Shown here piece by piece: positions 34,441 through 45,708 of a stretch of DNA of 64,000 nt (position 1 is the stretch's first letter; every line of letters starts with the position of its first letter). The notes beneath the pieces are model-generated. The model worked only from the letters and a program-made list of their open reading frames with translations, was not told the origin of the DNA and made no database searches. The DNA lies in NCBI GenBank assembly GCA_027886175.1, contig JAJNNQ010000029.1:3472001-3536000 (forward strand), read 5' to 3'. This DNA is from Phylloscopus collybita (taxonomy: Eukaryota; Chordata; Aves; Passeriformes; Phylloscopidae). A program made the translations under genes and the position numbers.

Positions 34441-37400
34441 AAACCTGGGCTGAAACAGGTGAGGAGACCTGGTCTGACTGTGTGAGAGTAGGGTGTGCAG
34501 GGAATCATGTGGGGCTCCCATTGGGTCACTGGAGCCGCCTGCTCTAAAGGAGCTGCATTCTCTGCAGTGACAGTCTGTGATGGTGGGACTGTGACTGCCA
34601 GAGTGGCTCCTGGATGGTCAGGAAATGTCCTTAATATATACCCATGCGGGTAAGCTTTACTTGAACCGATAGTTGTGAGTGGTATGGCAGAAAAAATCCT
34701 TTCTACAGTCACTGGTAGTTTAAGTTGCATTCCCCCAAAAGCTTGAGAGAAGTCTAGCAAAGAGCTGGTGGCCTTCTCTGGAACAAGAATATGGCATGCA
34801 GGCAGGATGCTGCTTCCATTTGCTCATTGAGGATCATTAAAGGAAACTGCAATATTTTAATTGCTAGACTTTAATTACTTATTGTATCTTTTGAAGGCTT
34901 CTCTGCTGCATAAACTAAGTAGAGCAGGAGACTAAGGACAGGTAAGTGTTAAATCATTATTTAGAAATTGTTGCAGAGCATCTTCTGGTCTACTACTATT
35001 ACTGTAGAGATTGTCTTTAAAAAGGAGAACACTTTTACATCCTAGGATAAACAATCTAGCAAATTGTAGCAGGGCTGATAAAAAAAGTGATAGTTGTTTA
35101 TATGTATCCATTTTATTCCATGTGTGTAATGAGAAGAGGCAGCTTTCTGCAATGAGGTGGGGACCTTTGTTGCAAAAAGTAATGGTTGCTACCAAGTTAA
35201 TGCTTTGTATAGTCCAGAGTTCTAGCTCACCCCCCAAAGTTTAGGCAAGTGACAAAGGATCAAATCTTTTACAACCAGGCATTTCTGCTGATATGTATTT
35301 TCCATCTTATCTACTCCATTTTTTTTTAAAGCAAGTTGTTTTTATTGGATGAGGAGTAGCAAATTCCTACAATTTTATAGCCATGTGACATTGTTGTCAT
35401 TGCTTTTAGCACAGGAAATGGTACATCTGTTAGTATAGAGACCAAAAGTACTCTCCCATGAGTCACTAAAAATCATCTGCCAAAACTAATTAAACTGATG
35501 CCAAATATGACAAGTCAGTTTAAGAGCGGTAACAATTTATAGTACACTGACTTCACAGGAGAAGGTAGAATGTGGGGATAAATGTAGTGGGAGGTTAGGA
35601 TCTGAAGTACAATATCACAGAAAAGGTAAAGATCTCTTATTTGATTTTTTTTTTTCAATAATTCACCTATGTTGAACTAGTCCAAACCCCATTTTCAGAT
35701 CCATCATTTTGCACTTTTAGTTATTTACCATTAAATTGCAGTTAACAAGAGAACTGTTTAGACTATTTGAACTCATATTTCAATTTTCTCAATGAAATTT
35801 TAAGTAGTATTCTAAGGTGAGAACTGGTTTAAAACAAAATGTAATATATGCTTTTATGGACAGTTTGTTAGAATTTCATGGGACTATTGTGAGAATCTCC
35901 TAGAGAGATGTTTTGATCTTGATTTTCTAAAGGAAATTCAGAATTAAATACAAGATCTTGTAAGCGTTAACCTAAAGAAGAAATTAAGAAGAGCAATATA
36001 AATTTTAATAATAAAGACTGTAGAAATGGTCTTTATGCATTAGGCCTGTAAACCCACAACACTGCATGTCTAGCTAAGGCCTGTGGTCTGATTTTAACTT
36101 TAGAAGTACACATATGAAATGCATCAAAAAAGCTGAAATATCAGTAATGATCAGCCTGATTTCCAGAAGAAGTCATACATAATACTTAGAAGAATCGCTT
36201 CTCTTGAACTAGTTAAGTAGCTTGCTTATTGTATACATAGTTTCTGAATTTTTTTCCATTTCTATAGGAAATATAATTATTACAGTGCAGCTATAAGAAT
36301 ACATTAAAATTATTACATCTGGGTGAACCATTAAATTTGGTTTTATTCTTAAGTGTATTATTGTATGGTTGCAGGGTTTGGACTATATTCCGTTATGCAG
36401 GCAACAAGGGTCCCTACAAGTAGAGATGGATTATCTAGAGAAAAGACCAAGGCCCTATCACCCTTGACGTTTTTAGTTGGCAAAAGACCCTCCAATGAAA
36501 CTAGCTTTCTTCATCTGCTATCCTTGTATCAATAGAGTGTGGGGAATTGAGCCCCTGCTTTTGTCCTTACAAAGCATTTGTCTCCAATGTTTGTCTTACT
36601 TGCCAAAGTTTCTGTTGCCAGTGCTATGAATGCTTTCCTTTCTCACTTTCCTGTGACAAACATATTAATTTTTTATCTCAATTCAGCCCAATGGTGTACC
36701 ACAAGCAATCAGAAATACCTTTATTACTAAATACCTTGCTCCATTATTGTGACACTTCTGTGATTCTTGATCTTTGTTTCAGAACAACTGTGTGTCCTCA
36801 GCCTTCCTGTTCACACTGATCTGTCTGCTAAGTTAACTTGGAGTGGCTCCAAACAGTTACTATCAACCAGTTTCTTCCATCTTTCCAGATTAAAACTAGT
36901 CTATCAGGTCTCCCTGGTTTCATATCTGTGAGCTTGTACTTTTCACTCAAATGAGGATTGTGTGATATCTAAAAAGCTGTTTTCAGAAAAAATATTTCCA
37001 AGCTCTCATCACCATTGTTATGAGCTGTTGATCCATCTTCAACATTAATCATGACAAACTTCTGGCAGAAGTGGCTGGCATTTGCATATGTGTCTCTAGC
37101 AACTTGCTTAAGACTGAGTTTTCTGTAACTTCTCACCCTGCTGCAGATCTGTCCTGCACAAAGATTTCCTGTTTATAAAGTGAACGTCTTCTGATAATTT
37201 ACCATATTTACTGTTCCTAAATTAATATCTAATTCCATTATGTGGGAGGAAGTATGTCATACTACTTTCATTAACTAAATTGAAACATCTGTGGCCCAAA
37301 GTTCCCTGGCATGGACTTGATGATTAAAATCTTCATAATCCTCTTGATGGTTCATGAATTTTCTCTGATAGAAGCCTCTGGTCCTAACATCTCCTGTATG

Positions 37401-38276
37401 GATTACTGCAGTTGTCTTAACCAGGAATAAATGATGACATTCATTTAAGAGATACAGTGAGCTCATAATATAGAACTTTTTTCATGACATGCAAGATGCT
37501 TAGAAGCCTACAGGAATAATGCCGTAGACCTAAGTGTTCACTTCACATTAAGTTTACTGTATGAAGATTAGAAATTCCAACATTAGTTTCTAGCATTAGT
37601 TTCTGGAGTTGTTCTTGTTCCTTTTTCTACTGTCATAACTTGACCATGCATTATACCTTGTTCCCAAAGGTAACCAATTTTTAGGACCATGGTATACAGA
37701 TCGTTCATTCCCTGAATTTCTGCTGAAAGGTGTGATAAATAAGATAAATAAACTTTTATAGCAACGGGAATCTGTCTCATAAGGAAAGTATAATCTTGCC
37801 TACTGCATTTTACCTTTAAATAAAAAGAAACCTCCAGGGAAAGAGAATAGAGAAGATAACTACAGATAGCTATACAGATAGCTACAGAGTGAGCTCTGAT
37901 ACCAACTGTTGCAAAAATAGTATTTTTTGTTCAAGGATAAAAGTCTACTGTAGTAAGAGACAAAGTTATTTAAATGCGGAAATGCAATATTTTAAGCATA
38001 AATAAAAGCATTTATATTCTAAATGGAAATGGAGAATAAATATTATTCTAGTCTGACATTGACAATTTTTGATTTATGTTTCTCTTATAAATAGAAGAGA
38101 ACAACAAGATTTAATTAGAATTCTGTGTAAAATGTAAATAGCAGAGTAAATGTAGAAGACTGTCTTGTCAACCACACCATATTTATAGCCTGCACAAAGT
38201 CAAAAGTCATGGCAGTCGGGCAAAGTCTCCAGTGACTGGAAAAATTCTTTTAAAACTACTGGAAACATCTTATTTA
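34441..38276. other. Intergenic, no gene identified
   Basis: A minus-strand open frame at 34422-34760 (112 codons, proline-rich) abuts the repeat-like block at 34.1-34.4 kb and might be related to it; no family recognised. The rest (to 38276) is AT-rich with no feature I can support. Confidence 0.5.
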
Positions 38277-39650
38277 TTTTTTAAAAGGGAAGAAAGGAGG
38301 ACCGTGGGAGCTATTGGCCAGTCATTCTTGCCTCTGTACCTAGTGGTACAGAAAATGAAGCAGATTCTCCTGGAAGTTTTGTCAAGGCATATGGATGAGA
38401 GGTGAAGGGATGAAAGAGGCAAGCATCATGGGTTCACATAGGGAGAATGCTGCCTGACTGATCCAGTGCCCTTTTAGGATGGAATAACTGCATTGGTGGA
38501 TAAGGGAAAGGTGATGGATTCTATTTTGACTTCTCTGTAAAAACTACACAACACTGTCACTAAGTTGGAGAGATTTTACTTTGATGAAGGGACTATGAAG
38601 GGCTAAGGAACTGGCTGGCTATATCTGAAGAGCTGCAATCAGTGGCTCAATGTCCAAATAGAGATCCGTAACAAGTGGTATCCCCCAGAGGTCAGTATTT
38701 GGCTCCTCAATATTTTTATTTATGCCATAGGCAGTGGAATTAAGTGCACTCTCAGCAAGTTTACAAATGATGGCAAGCTGTGCGGTGCTGTTCTGCACAT
38801 GAGCGAAGGGATACTGTCCCTTCAGGGGACTTGACAGGCTTGAAGGTTGTGCCAAAGTAAACCTTATGAAGTCCAACAAGGCCAAGTGCAAGGTCCTGCA
38901 CCTGGACCAAGGAAACCCCTGCAATTGATAAAGACTGTGGGATGAATGGATTGAGAGCAGCCCTGGGGAGAAGAATTTAGGATATTGGTAGATGAAAAAT
39001 TGCAATATGACCCAGCAATGTGCTCTTGTAGCCCACAAAGCCAGTTGTATCCTGGGCTGCATCCAAAGCAGTGTGGGCAGCAGGGCCCAGAGAGGGGATT
39101 CTGCCCCTCTGCTCTGCTCTGCTCTGCTCTGCTCTAATGAGACCCCACCTGGAGCACTGCAGTCAGTACTTGGGTCTCCAACTGTGGAGTCTCCAGGTGA
39201 AGGGAGACATGGACAGGTTGGAGTGGGTCCACAGGAAGATTGTCAGAGGGATAGAGCATGTCTGCTATGCAGACAGGCTGAGAGAGTTGGGGGTTGTTCA
39301 GCCTGAAGAAAAGAAGGCTCCAGGGAGACCTTACTGTTGCTTTTTAATACATGAAGGGGGTTTATAAGAAAGATGAGGGACTTGTAGTGATAGAACAAGG
39401 GGCAATGATTTTACACTGTAAGAGGATAGGTTTAGATTTGAAATAAGAAAGAAATTCTTTGCTGTAAGTGTGGGGAGACAGGTTGCTCAGAGAACCTTTG
39501 GATGCCCCATCCCTGGCAATGTTCAACATCAGTTTGGATGGGACTCTGAGCAGCCTGGCCTAGTGGAAGTTGTCCCTGCACATGGTAAGGGTGTTGGAAC
39601 TACATGATCTTTGAAAGTCCCTTCCAACTCAAACCATTCTGTAACTCTAT
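38277..39650 (+). mobile_element. CR1 LINE, longest copy in the window
   Basis: Plus-strand CR1 of about 1.37 kb covering the reverse-transcriptase 3' half and the 3' untranslated region. Landmarks in order: GGGAGCTATTGGCCAGTCA, TGGTGGATAAGGGAAAGG, CTCAATGTCCAAATAGAGAT, TTAAGTGCACTCTCAGCAAG, GTCCAACAAGGCCAAGTGCA, GGATTGAGAGCAGCCCTGG, GAGACCCCACCTGGAGCACT, GGATGCCCCATCCCTGGC and CCATTCTGTAACTCTATG. The catalytic FADD motif reads FTND (38750-38761) and frames are interrupted, so it is inactive. Open frames 38992-39367 (+) and 38619-39062 (-) are shadows of this element. Confidence 0.96.
39107..39135 (+). repeat. CTCTG pentanucleotide microsatellite inside CR1
   Basis: Five full CTCTG units plus CTCT. 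CR1 normally has a non-repetitive CCCCTCTACTC-type sequence here, so the array is an expansion within this copy. Confidence 0.93.
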
Positions 39651-42600
39651 GTTTCTAAACAGAAGTATAGCATAATATAGCAAGCAATTTTTTGTGTTAA
39701 GGCCTCAGTTAAGAAATTAATGCTTTGCTACTGATTTTATACAATATTAGGTAGAAATCAATTAGTCATCAAAAAACTGGAGTAGTATTAGATATATGAC
39801 GGTTTTTACATTTTTAGTGAGATTTTTATTAAGGAGGAAAATAGTACCTTATGAAATGATGGACAGCCTAGATGTTTTTGTAAATATATGAAAGGCCTTT
39901 GAAATTGTTTAGTCAAAATCATAACCTTTTCAACACAAGAATTATAAAATGAAGGCTCAAATATAAATCAGGGCTAGAGTCAGAGGAAAAAAAACCAGTT
40001 TCTTTGAAGAGCAAGACACTTCTATTTGTAATTCTTCATTAGCCACAAATTAAGATTTACTCATTACACCTAGATAAAGCTTTATAGAGCTTACATATAT
40101 TAATACTTCAAATGTATACTCCTTGTTATGAAACATAAACATACATGGGTATAGCTTAGCTTGTTATACCTGCAAAACCAGAGAAAGTTCACTGACTTCA
40201 CTGAAATTTTTTGGTACTGTGTCTTACATATATAAATACAGGTTTTGGCTCAATGTATTTTTCAAATTAAAAACTAATTTTATCTGTGTTAGAAGCCATG
40301 GAGGATTGTGTATAATCCTTTCCTCTGTCTTTCAAATCAAAGCCTGCTAAATAAAATGCTATAAAAATACTTAGAATTAAAAGAAAAATTTAAATTATTT
40401 TAAAAAGCAGAAGCTGGTTTCTCACTATCAGCTTTCAAAAAAATCCCCAAAGAGCATTCTGAAGTGAATTAAATATCCAGTGAATGCTCAGCTTTGTTAT
40501 AAGAAGAAAACAAAAAAACTACAAATCACTTACCAACTTTCAAAATAAGGTTATAATTTAGCAGAACAAAAACAAAGTTCTTGGTATTGTATTTCTTTAT
40601 TTGCTTTGGCACTGGCATAATTTTTTGATTGTGAGTCAAATACTCAGTTTTGCCTAATCTATATTTCTTGCTTGTTTAGTTGTGTTTGTAAAACAAGAAA
40701 TGTCTTGCAAACAGGCTTTGCATAAAGTTTACTAATAAATACAACTGTCTGAGAAAACCAGCTATCAGATAGACATTAATCTGATCTATTTGCAGTTCCT
40801 TGTCATGCTTGAAATAAACATAAAACCATGGAAGTTCAGGGCTTTTTTTGCTTCGGTTGCTCTGTTTCCTCTATTCCAGTAGTGTTTAAAGATTCTGAAG
40901 CCTCTATTATGAAAAAAAAAAAACAACACTCGAAAGAAATATAAAAAGTGTAGGGGCTTCTACAACTGTGGTGGTTGTGTGTCCTGAAGAGAGAGGTCTA
41001 ATTCTACTTCTTGTTCCATAAAGATATGTTTAATTCACCAAATGAAAAGACTGAAGTTCCTGAGACCCTTGTAAATAGAACTTTTGACTGACGTTTTCCT
41101 TGAACTTCTTTTCAGTTATGCCTAAATGTTAAAACTCTTGTGCTTTCCTTGGCAGGGTTAATGAAGGGGTAAAGATTCATAAATGGAAAAGAGAGGCTTG
41201 CTGGAGTTTTCTTTGCAGAACGGTGGGATCAGAGAAATCAGCCATACATCTAACATGCTTGTTAAATTCTGCAGTGCATCTTGAGCAACTGTCCTTACAA
41301 ATCTCCAAAATCCTTAAATGTTACCTTGTCTTTGTTCCTGTGATTATGGGGAGAGACTCTTTTATACTGCGGGAGACATTCAGACTCCCCTTTTCCCCCC
41401 AGGAAAAGCATTTTCAAAGTACAGTCATGCAGGCTGTATCACCATCTAGAGAAGAGCAAAAGCCACACACACGTTCCTTTAAAAGCTGTTTTCTCCTTAC
41501 AGAATCTTTTTGTTTTTAACAATAGTCAAAGAATATAAAATCTCAATTGAAAACAGAAGTCAGAAGCCTCCCTGCTTTGACCAGCCAGAGGAGGGAGAGG
41601 AGAAAAAGACATCCATTCTCCAAAACTCCCTACCTCCATTTCCTAATAAAAGATCAGCTACAGAAGAGCCAGATTGCAGCCTTTTCCATGCCACATTTTG
41701 TTCTCTGAGGTAATGCTGGTTGATAAACCATTACATAATCAGAAAAAGCTCTGGTGAGTTAGAAACAATCAATTCAGAAATGAGGAACACCTAGATTTGA
41801 TTGATTTGTGAGGAGTGAGCAAGGCTGAAGATTAGCCAGTTGTTTACTCAAGGAATATTTCACATTCTGCCTCGTTTGGTGACACATTTCTGAGGTAGTC
41901 TCTTGTGGGAAGCTTGAAACCTTACCATTGTTCCTGGGTCTAAGCTGTAGTACAAATGCAGGTCTGTGTGAAGAAAAATCTATTTCTAAAAAGACTGCAA
42001 TCATCAGACAGCAGGAACATTCCACAAGACACAGAAAGGGCTTTGGAAGATCAAAGCCATGGGAAGATGCAGACATGTTCTGGAAGTCAAGGAAGAGAAT
42101 AAATGAAATCATGCAAAACACTCAGAACTGAGGGAGCATGAGGGTTATACTGAAAGTTACTGCTGTTTCAATAATGAAATATTTTGCACAGTAACCTGGC
42201 TGTCCATATATTGCTATAAAGTACCTTGTTAATGTGCTGGTACGTTAGTGTTAGAATTCGCCAAAAAAATCTGTCTTTATGTTTCATTACTTCGGAACCC
42301 AATAGGGTGTATTTTCCAAGTCCATTATTTCAGCAATGTAGTTGCAAAGATCTGTCTGATACTAGGGTTGTGACACCTGAAAGTATGTTTTGTTTCTACG
42401 GCAAGCTTAGACCAGTATCATATAGAACATTCAGTACTGGTATTACTAGAGTATGTAGAATATTTACTGCAACATTTAATCACTTGTTTCTGTGCATCTA
42501 CCTGTAAACTTGCTGAGCAAGGTATATATATACAGAGTCAAGAACACGGAAGAGCAAAAGCAGAACTGAGATGTACCAGGGAGCTGAGTACCAGGGAGCT

Positions 42601-44517
42601 TCACTCAAGGAAGAGAGATTTACCAAAGATTTTGAGTTCAGATTTTCTAATGCAACAGACTTCTTTAAGCCCCATTGTGATGAAGAATTATTGAAATGAA
42701 GCTGAATACTTTTAAAATAGCCCCCATTATGCTTTTCCTGTAAATTGCAGGGAAATAGATGTAAACATATCCAGCTGAAAACAAAATTTTTTATTCTAAT
42801 TCATGTCATTAATTAGATGATTCATAGGAAGTCTTCTATAATCTTCAGTTCAGAAAAATAATTTCTGTATTCTGTGGTGTTTATTAAAGCAAATCTGATT
42901 TTTGAATTGTAAAACCTTCTGCACCCTCATGTTTAATTTACTGTCTGAAAAGGGTATGTTGGCACACCTAAGATGTAGAGTGCACCAGCTCAAATCCTAA
43001 ATTCCAACCCAGGAACTAGAAGAAATTTAGTGTTTTGAGAAAGTTTCAAAATCAAAACACAAAGTCTATATAGAAACAATAAGTGAAAACGCACTATGTT
43101 ATAAGCCTGCAGACCTGAAAGTTGACTTGGCACTCTGGAAAAAGACTGAAGTTATGTGAAGCAACTTGAAAAATTGCCTTCTTATATAAGCACAAACCAA
43201 ATAGCATGTCTTTTTTATTTGATTTTTTTTGTTTTGCACTCCAAATTTTACATACTTGCAAGCAAAGTAAGCAAATATTTGATAACCAAAACAGTATGAT
43301 TTTGAAAGACAATCGAAACAGGATTAATTCATGTAATACTGAGTGTGCAGAAATGTGACAAAGCTCTAAGAAGAGATCACCAATTAAGATGAACAAGGGC
43401 AATGACAGGCATTTGACATCACAGCCAGTATCAAATGTATCAGGAAGCCTGCTTCCCGTGAAACAGTGATGCTGAGACAACTGATGACAAAAATAGTTTT
43501 TCTCCTCAAATGATGATGTTGGAAAGTGTTGGCCTGAATTGGGGCACTCCTCTTTGTTCTGCACTGGGATGGAAACATTGAAGATGTATTTAAAACTGAA
43601 CTATGGCTCATTATATGGTGACCTCATACAGAGACCTTTTGTTTAGCATCTAAGTGAGCATGCCAGCCAGGGAGTGCAACTGACTGCATCTGTCTGCATA
43701 TGAAAGACTATTGAGTCTCCTCTGGCTACAGCTGAGATACAGTCACATGTGAAACCGTGTGGAATACCACCAATGTGAGTGAATATGCCACACAAGAGTC
43801 TGCTAGGTTCAAGCATGCTATGCTCAGTTTATTCCTGAAGTCACACTGATATAAAAATTCTCATAAAACATTTATTTCAAAACACTCCTTCCACCTTGTT
43901 CTCTCTTCTGTGTTCTCTTCTCTTATCCCAGTTTTTTGTCATTGGCTCATGGGAAGCACAGGAGGGAGGGACTGCAATGATTGTGGTATTTGAGTTGTAT
44001 AAAAAACATAGGAATGTCTCATTAAAAAATCAGTACTTTTCAAATCTTACTGCAGAACAGATACTAGACCTCCTGTTCTTCAAAAAAGTGACCTCTTGAG
44101 AGAGAGGACATTCTTATTAACAGACGTTAAATGCATGACTTCACATTTTTCACTGCTGCATTCATGCCATGGCTCCCATCCTCAAACTTGCTTAATTCCT
44201 GTGTCGTGTTCGGGTTCTCCTCTGGATGAGGGTCATCTTCCTTCACTCTCTAGGGCAACAGCAAATACTATTACCTGTACAGATATTAATCATCTTTTAA
44301 TCTACAAAAATAAATCATTAATTTTATCCTCAGAATGGATTTCCTGAAGGAATTACTTTCCACTGAATGGCTTTATTTTAGTCAAGGACTTTCCCTTTAA
44401 GCATAACTCATGGTGTTTTCCTATTCAGTTAGTGTTTTCCACATCTTCCAGTTCTTCTGTTAATCATATATAACATAATTTCTGATATACCAGTCTTGGT
44501 TTTGAAAGACAGGTATT
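39651..44517. other. Intergenic, no gene identified
   Basis: AT-rich. Contains an A12 run near 40912, a 15-bp direct duplication at 42573-42602 (GTACCAGGGAGCT) and a 156-codon minus-strand open frame (43094-43564) with no recognised family. No transposon recognised. Confidence 0.5.
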
Positions 44518-45586
44518 TGCCAAGGAAAGCTGGAGTTTCCTTTGGAATGGAGAATATAAACCCCTCACCCCCTCCAAATTATAATTGGGCTTTCAGGCAA
44601 AGATTTGGGAATAGGAATAACAGTTCTTTACTAGGAATATTAACAATACAAATGTAGTAGAAAAAAACCCACCCAACCAAACAACAACCCTGGAAAACCC
44701 TGACACAGAGTCAGAGCTACAACCTGACACCCTGTTGGTCAGGGTGTTGGAAGCAGTCCAAAAGTGAGTCCTCCTGGAGCGGCAGATGTGGTTCTGTTGA
44801 AGTAGAGACAGTCCTGTAGAAAAGGAGTCCAGTGATGGTAAAAGGGGTCCAGTAATGGTGAGAAGGGTCCAGTCTTCTTCCGGGAATCTGGTGATGCCAG
44901 ATACCTTGTGTTCCTGCATCTCAGTTTTTATCCAGGTAGGAATGGTTGGCTCCCCCCACTGGGTGGAGCATCTCACAATGGGACAACTTGTGACAAGCCT
45001 GGGGAGAAGAACAGCTTGGGAGAACAGCTTGGGAGAGCTGCTTGAGGAGTCTTAATGGCCCATTGTGAAAAGAGGTAAGAAACACTGCCCCACCTGGTTT
45101 TAACAGTTGGCCCATTATCAGAAGGCACCCGCCCCCCTCCCCCCAGAGTTACAAGAGAGAAAGAAAATCATCTCCCCAACTGCCTTCAGCAGATGAAATA
45201 GAATACACATTTTTGGTTCCATAACCCAAGAAAACCAGCATAAAAAAAGTCTTCTTCCATGAATCTATATTAATTAAGTCTATCAGCTTTTGTACATTGG
45301 AAATAGTGCTTTCCTCATTAAGTAGTAAATAGTGAGTTAATGGACTCACTATGAGTCCCTGGACTAAGGATAAACCCATGCTAGTTAAGCTGGGTGGTTT
45401 TAGATCCAAACAACTGGGTCTGCTTGCTGGTTTGCGAAGCCCCTCTCTTCTGCAGTGCTTATGTACAGATTGAACAGCAAAAGTGGCCTCACAGATGACA
45501 GCGTTGCTCAAGGGGAGTACTTGTGGTAAAAATAAAGTATAGGTTCTCACCAGCCTCAGAGCCAAAATCACCTGGGTGAAACTTCA
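44518..45586 (-). mobile_element. Solo LTR, ERVL-like
   Basis: Starts TGCCAAGGAAAGCTGGAGTT and ends ACTTCA, about 1.07 kb, flanked by GTATT (44513-44517) and GTATG (45587-45591), a 4-of-5 match to the 5-base duplication expected for ERVL. The segments AAATTATAATTGGGCTTTCAGG, GACACCCTGTTGGTCAGGGT and TTGGCCCATTATCAGAAGG match, from memory, a family abundant in passerine genomes. On the minus strand a GATAAAAAC TATA-like box lies near 44932-44924, and a mutated polyadenylation signal (AGTAAA for AATAAA) lies at about 44632. The open frames 44593-44976 and 45149-45571 fall inside it and are not genes. The right half of the element is less certain than the left. Confidence 0.65.
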
Positions 45587-45599
45587 GTATGTGGACACT

Positions 45600-45708
45600 G
45601 ACCCTGACAAAAACCCAACCAAATAAACAAACACCACCCCCCAAAAAAGCCAAACAGCAACAACACCATCAACACCACCAAACCCAAAAAACCCCCCACC
45701 AACAGAGG
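45600..45708 (+). repeat. A/C-rich low-complexity tract
   Basis: About 100 bases almost free of G and T, made of CAAA, ACCC and CAACACCA words, directly beyond the LTR at 44.5-45.6 kb. Confidence 0.85.

Noticed and set aside
38619..39367. A 147-codon minus-strand frame and 98-104-codon plus-strand frames
   Set aside because: All lie in the CR1 copy at 38.3-39.65 kb and contain broken or antisense CR1 sequence.
45149..45571. A 140-codon minus-strand frame as a gene
   Set aside because: It falls inside the putative ERVL-like LTR, which is non-coding. No domain is seen.
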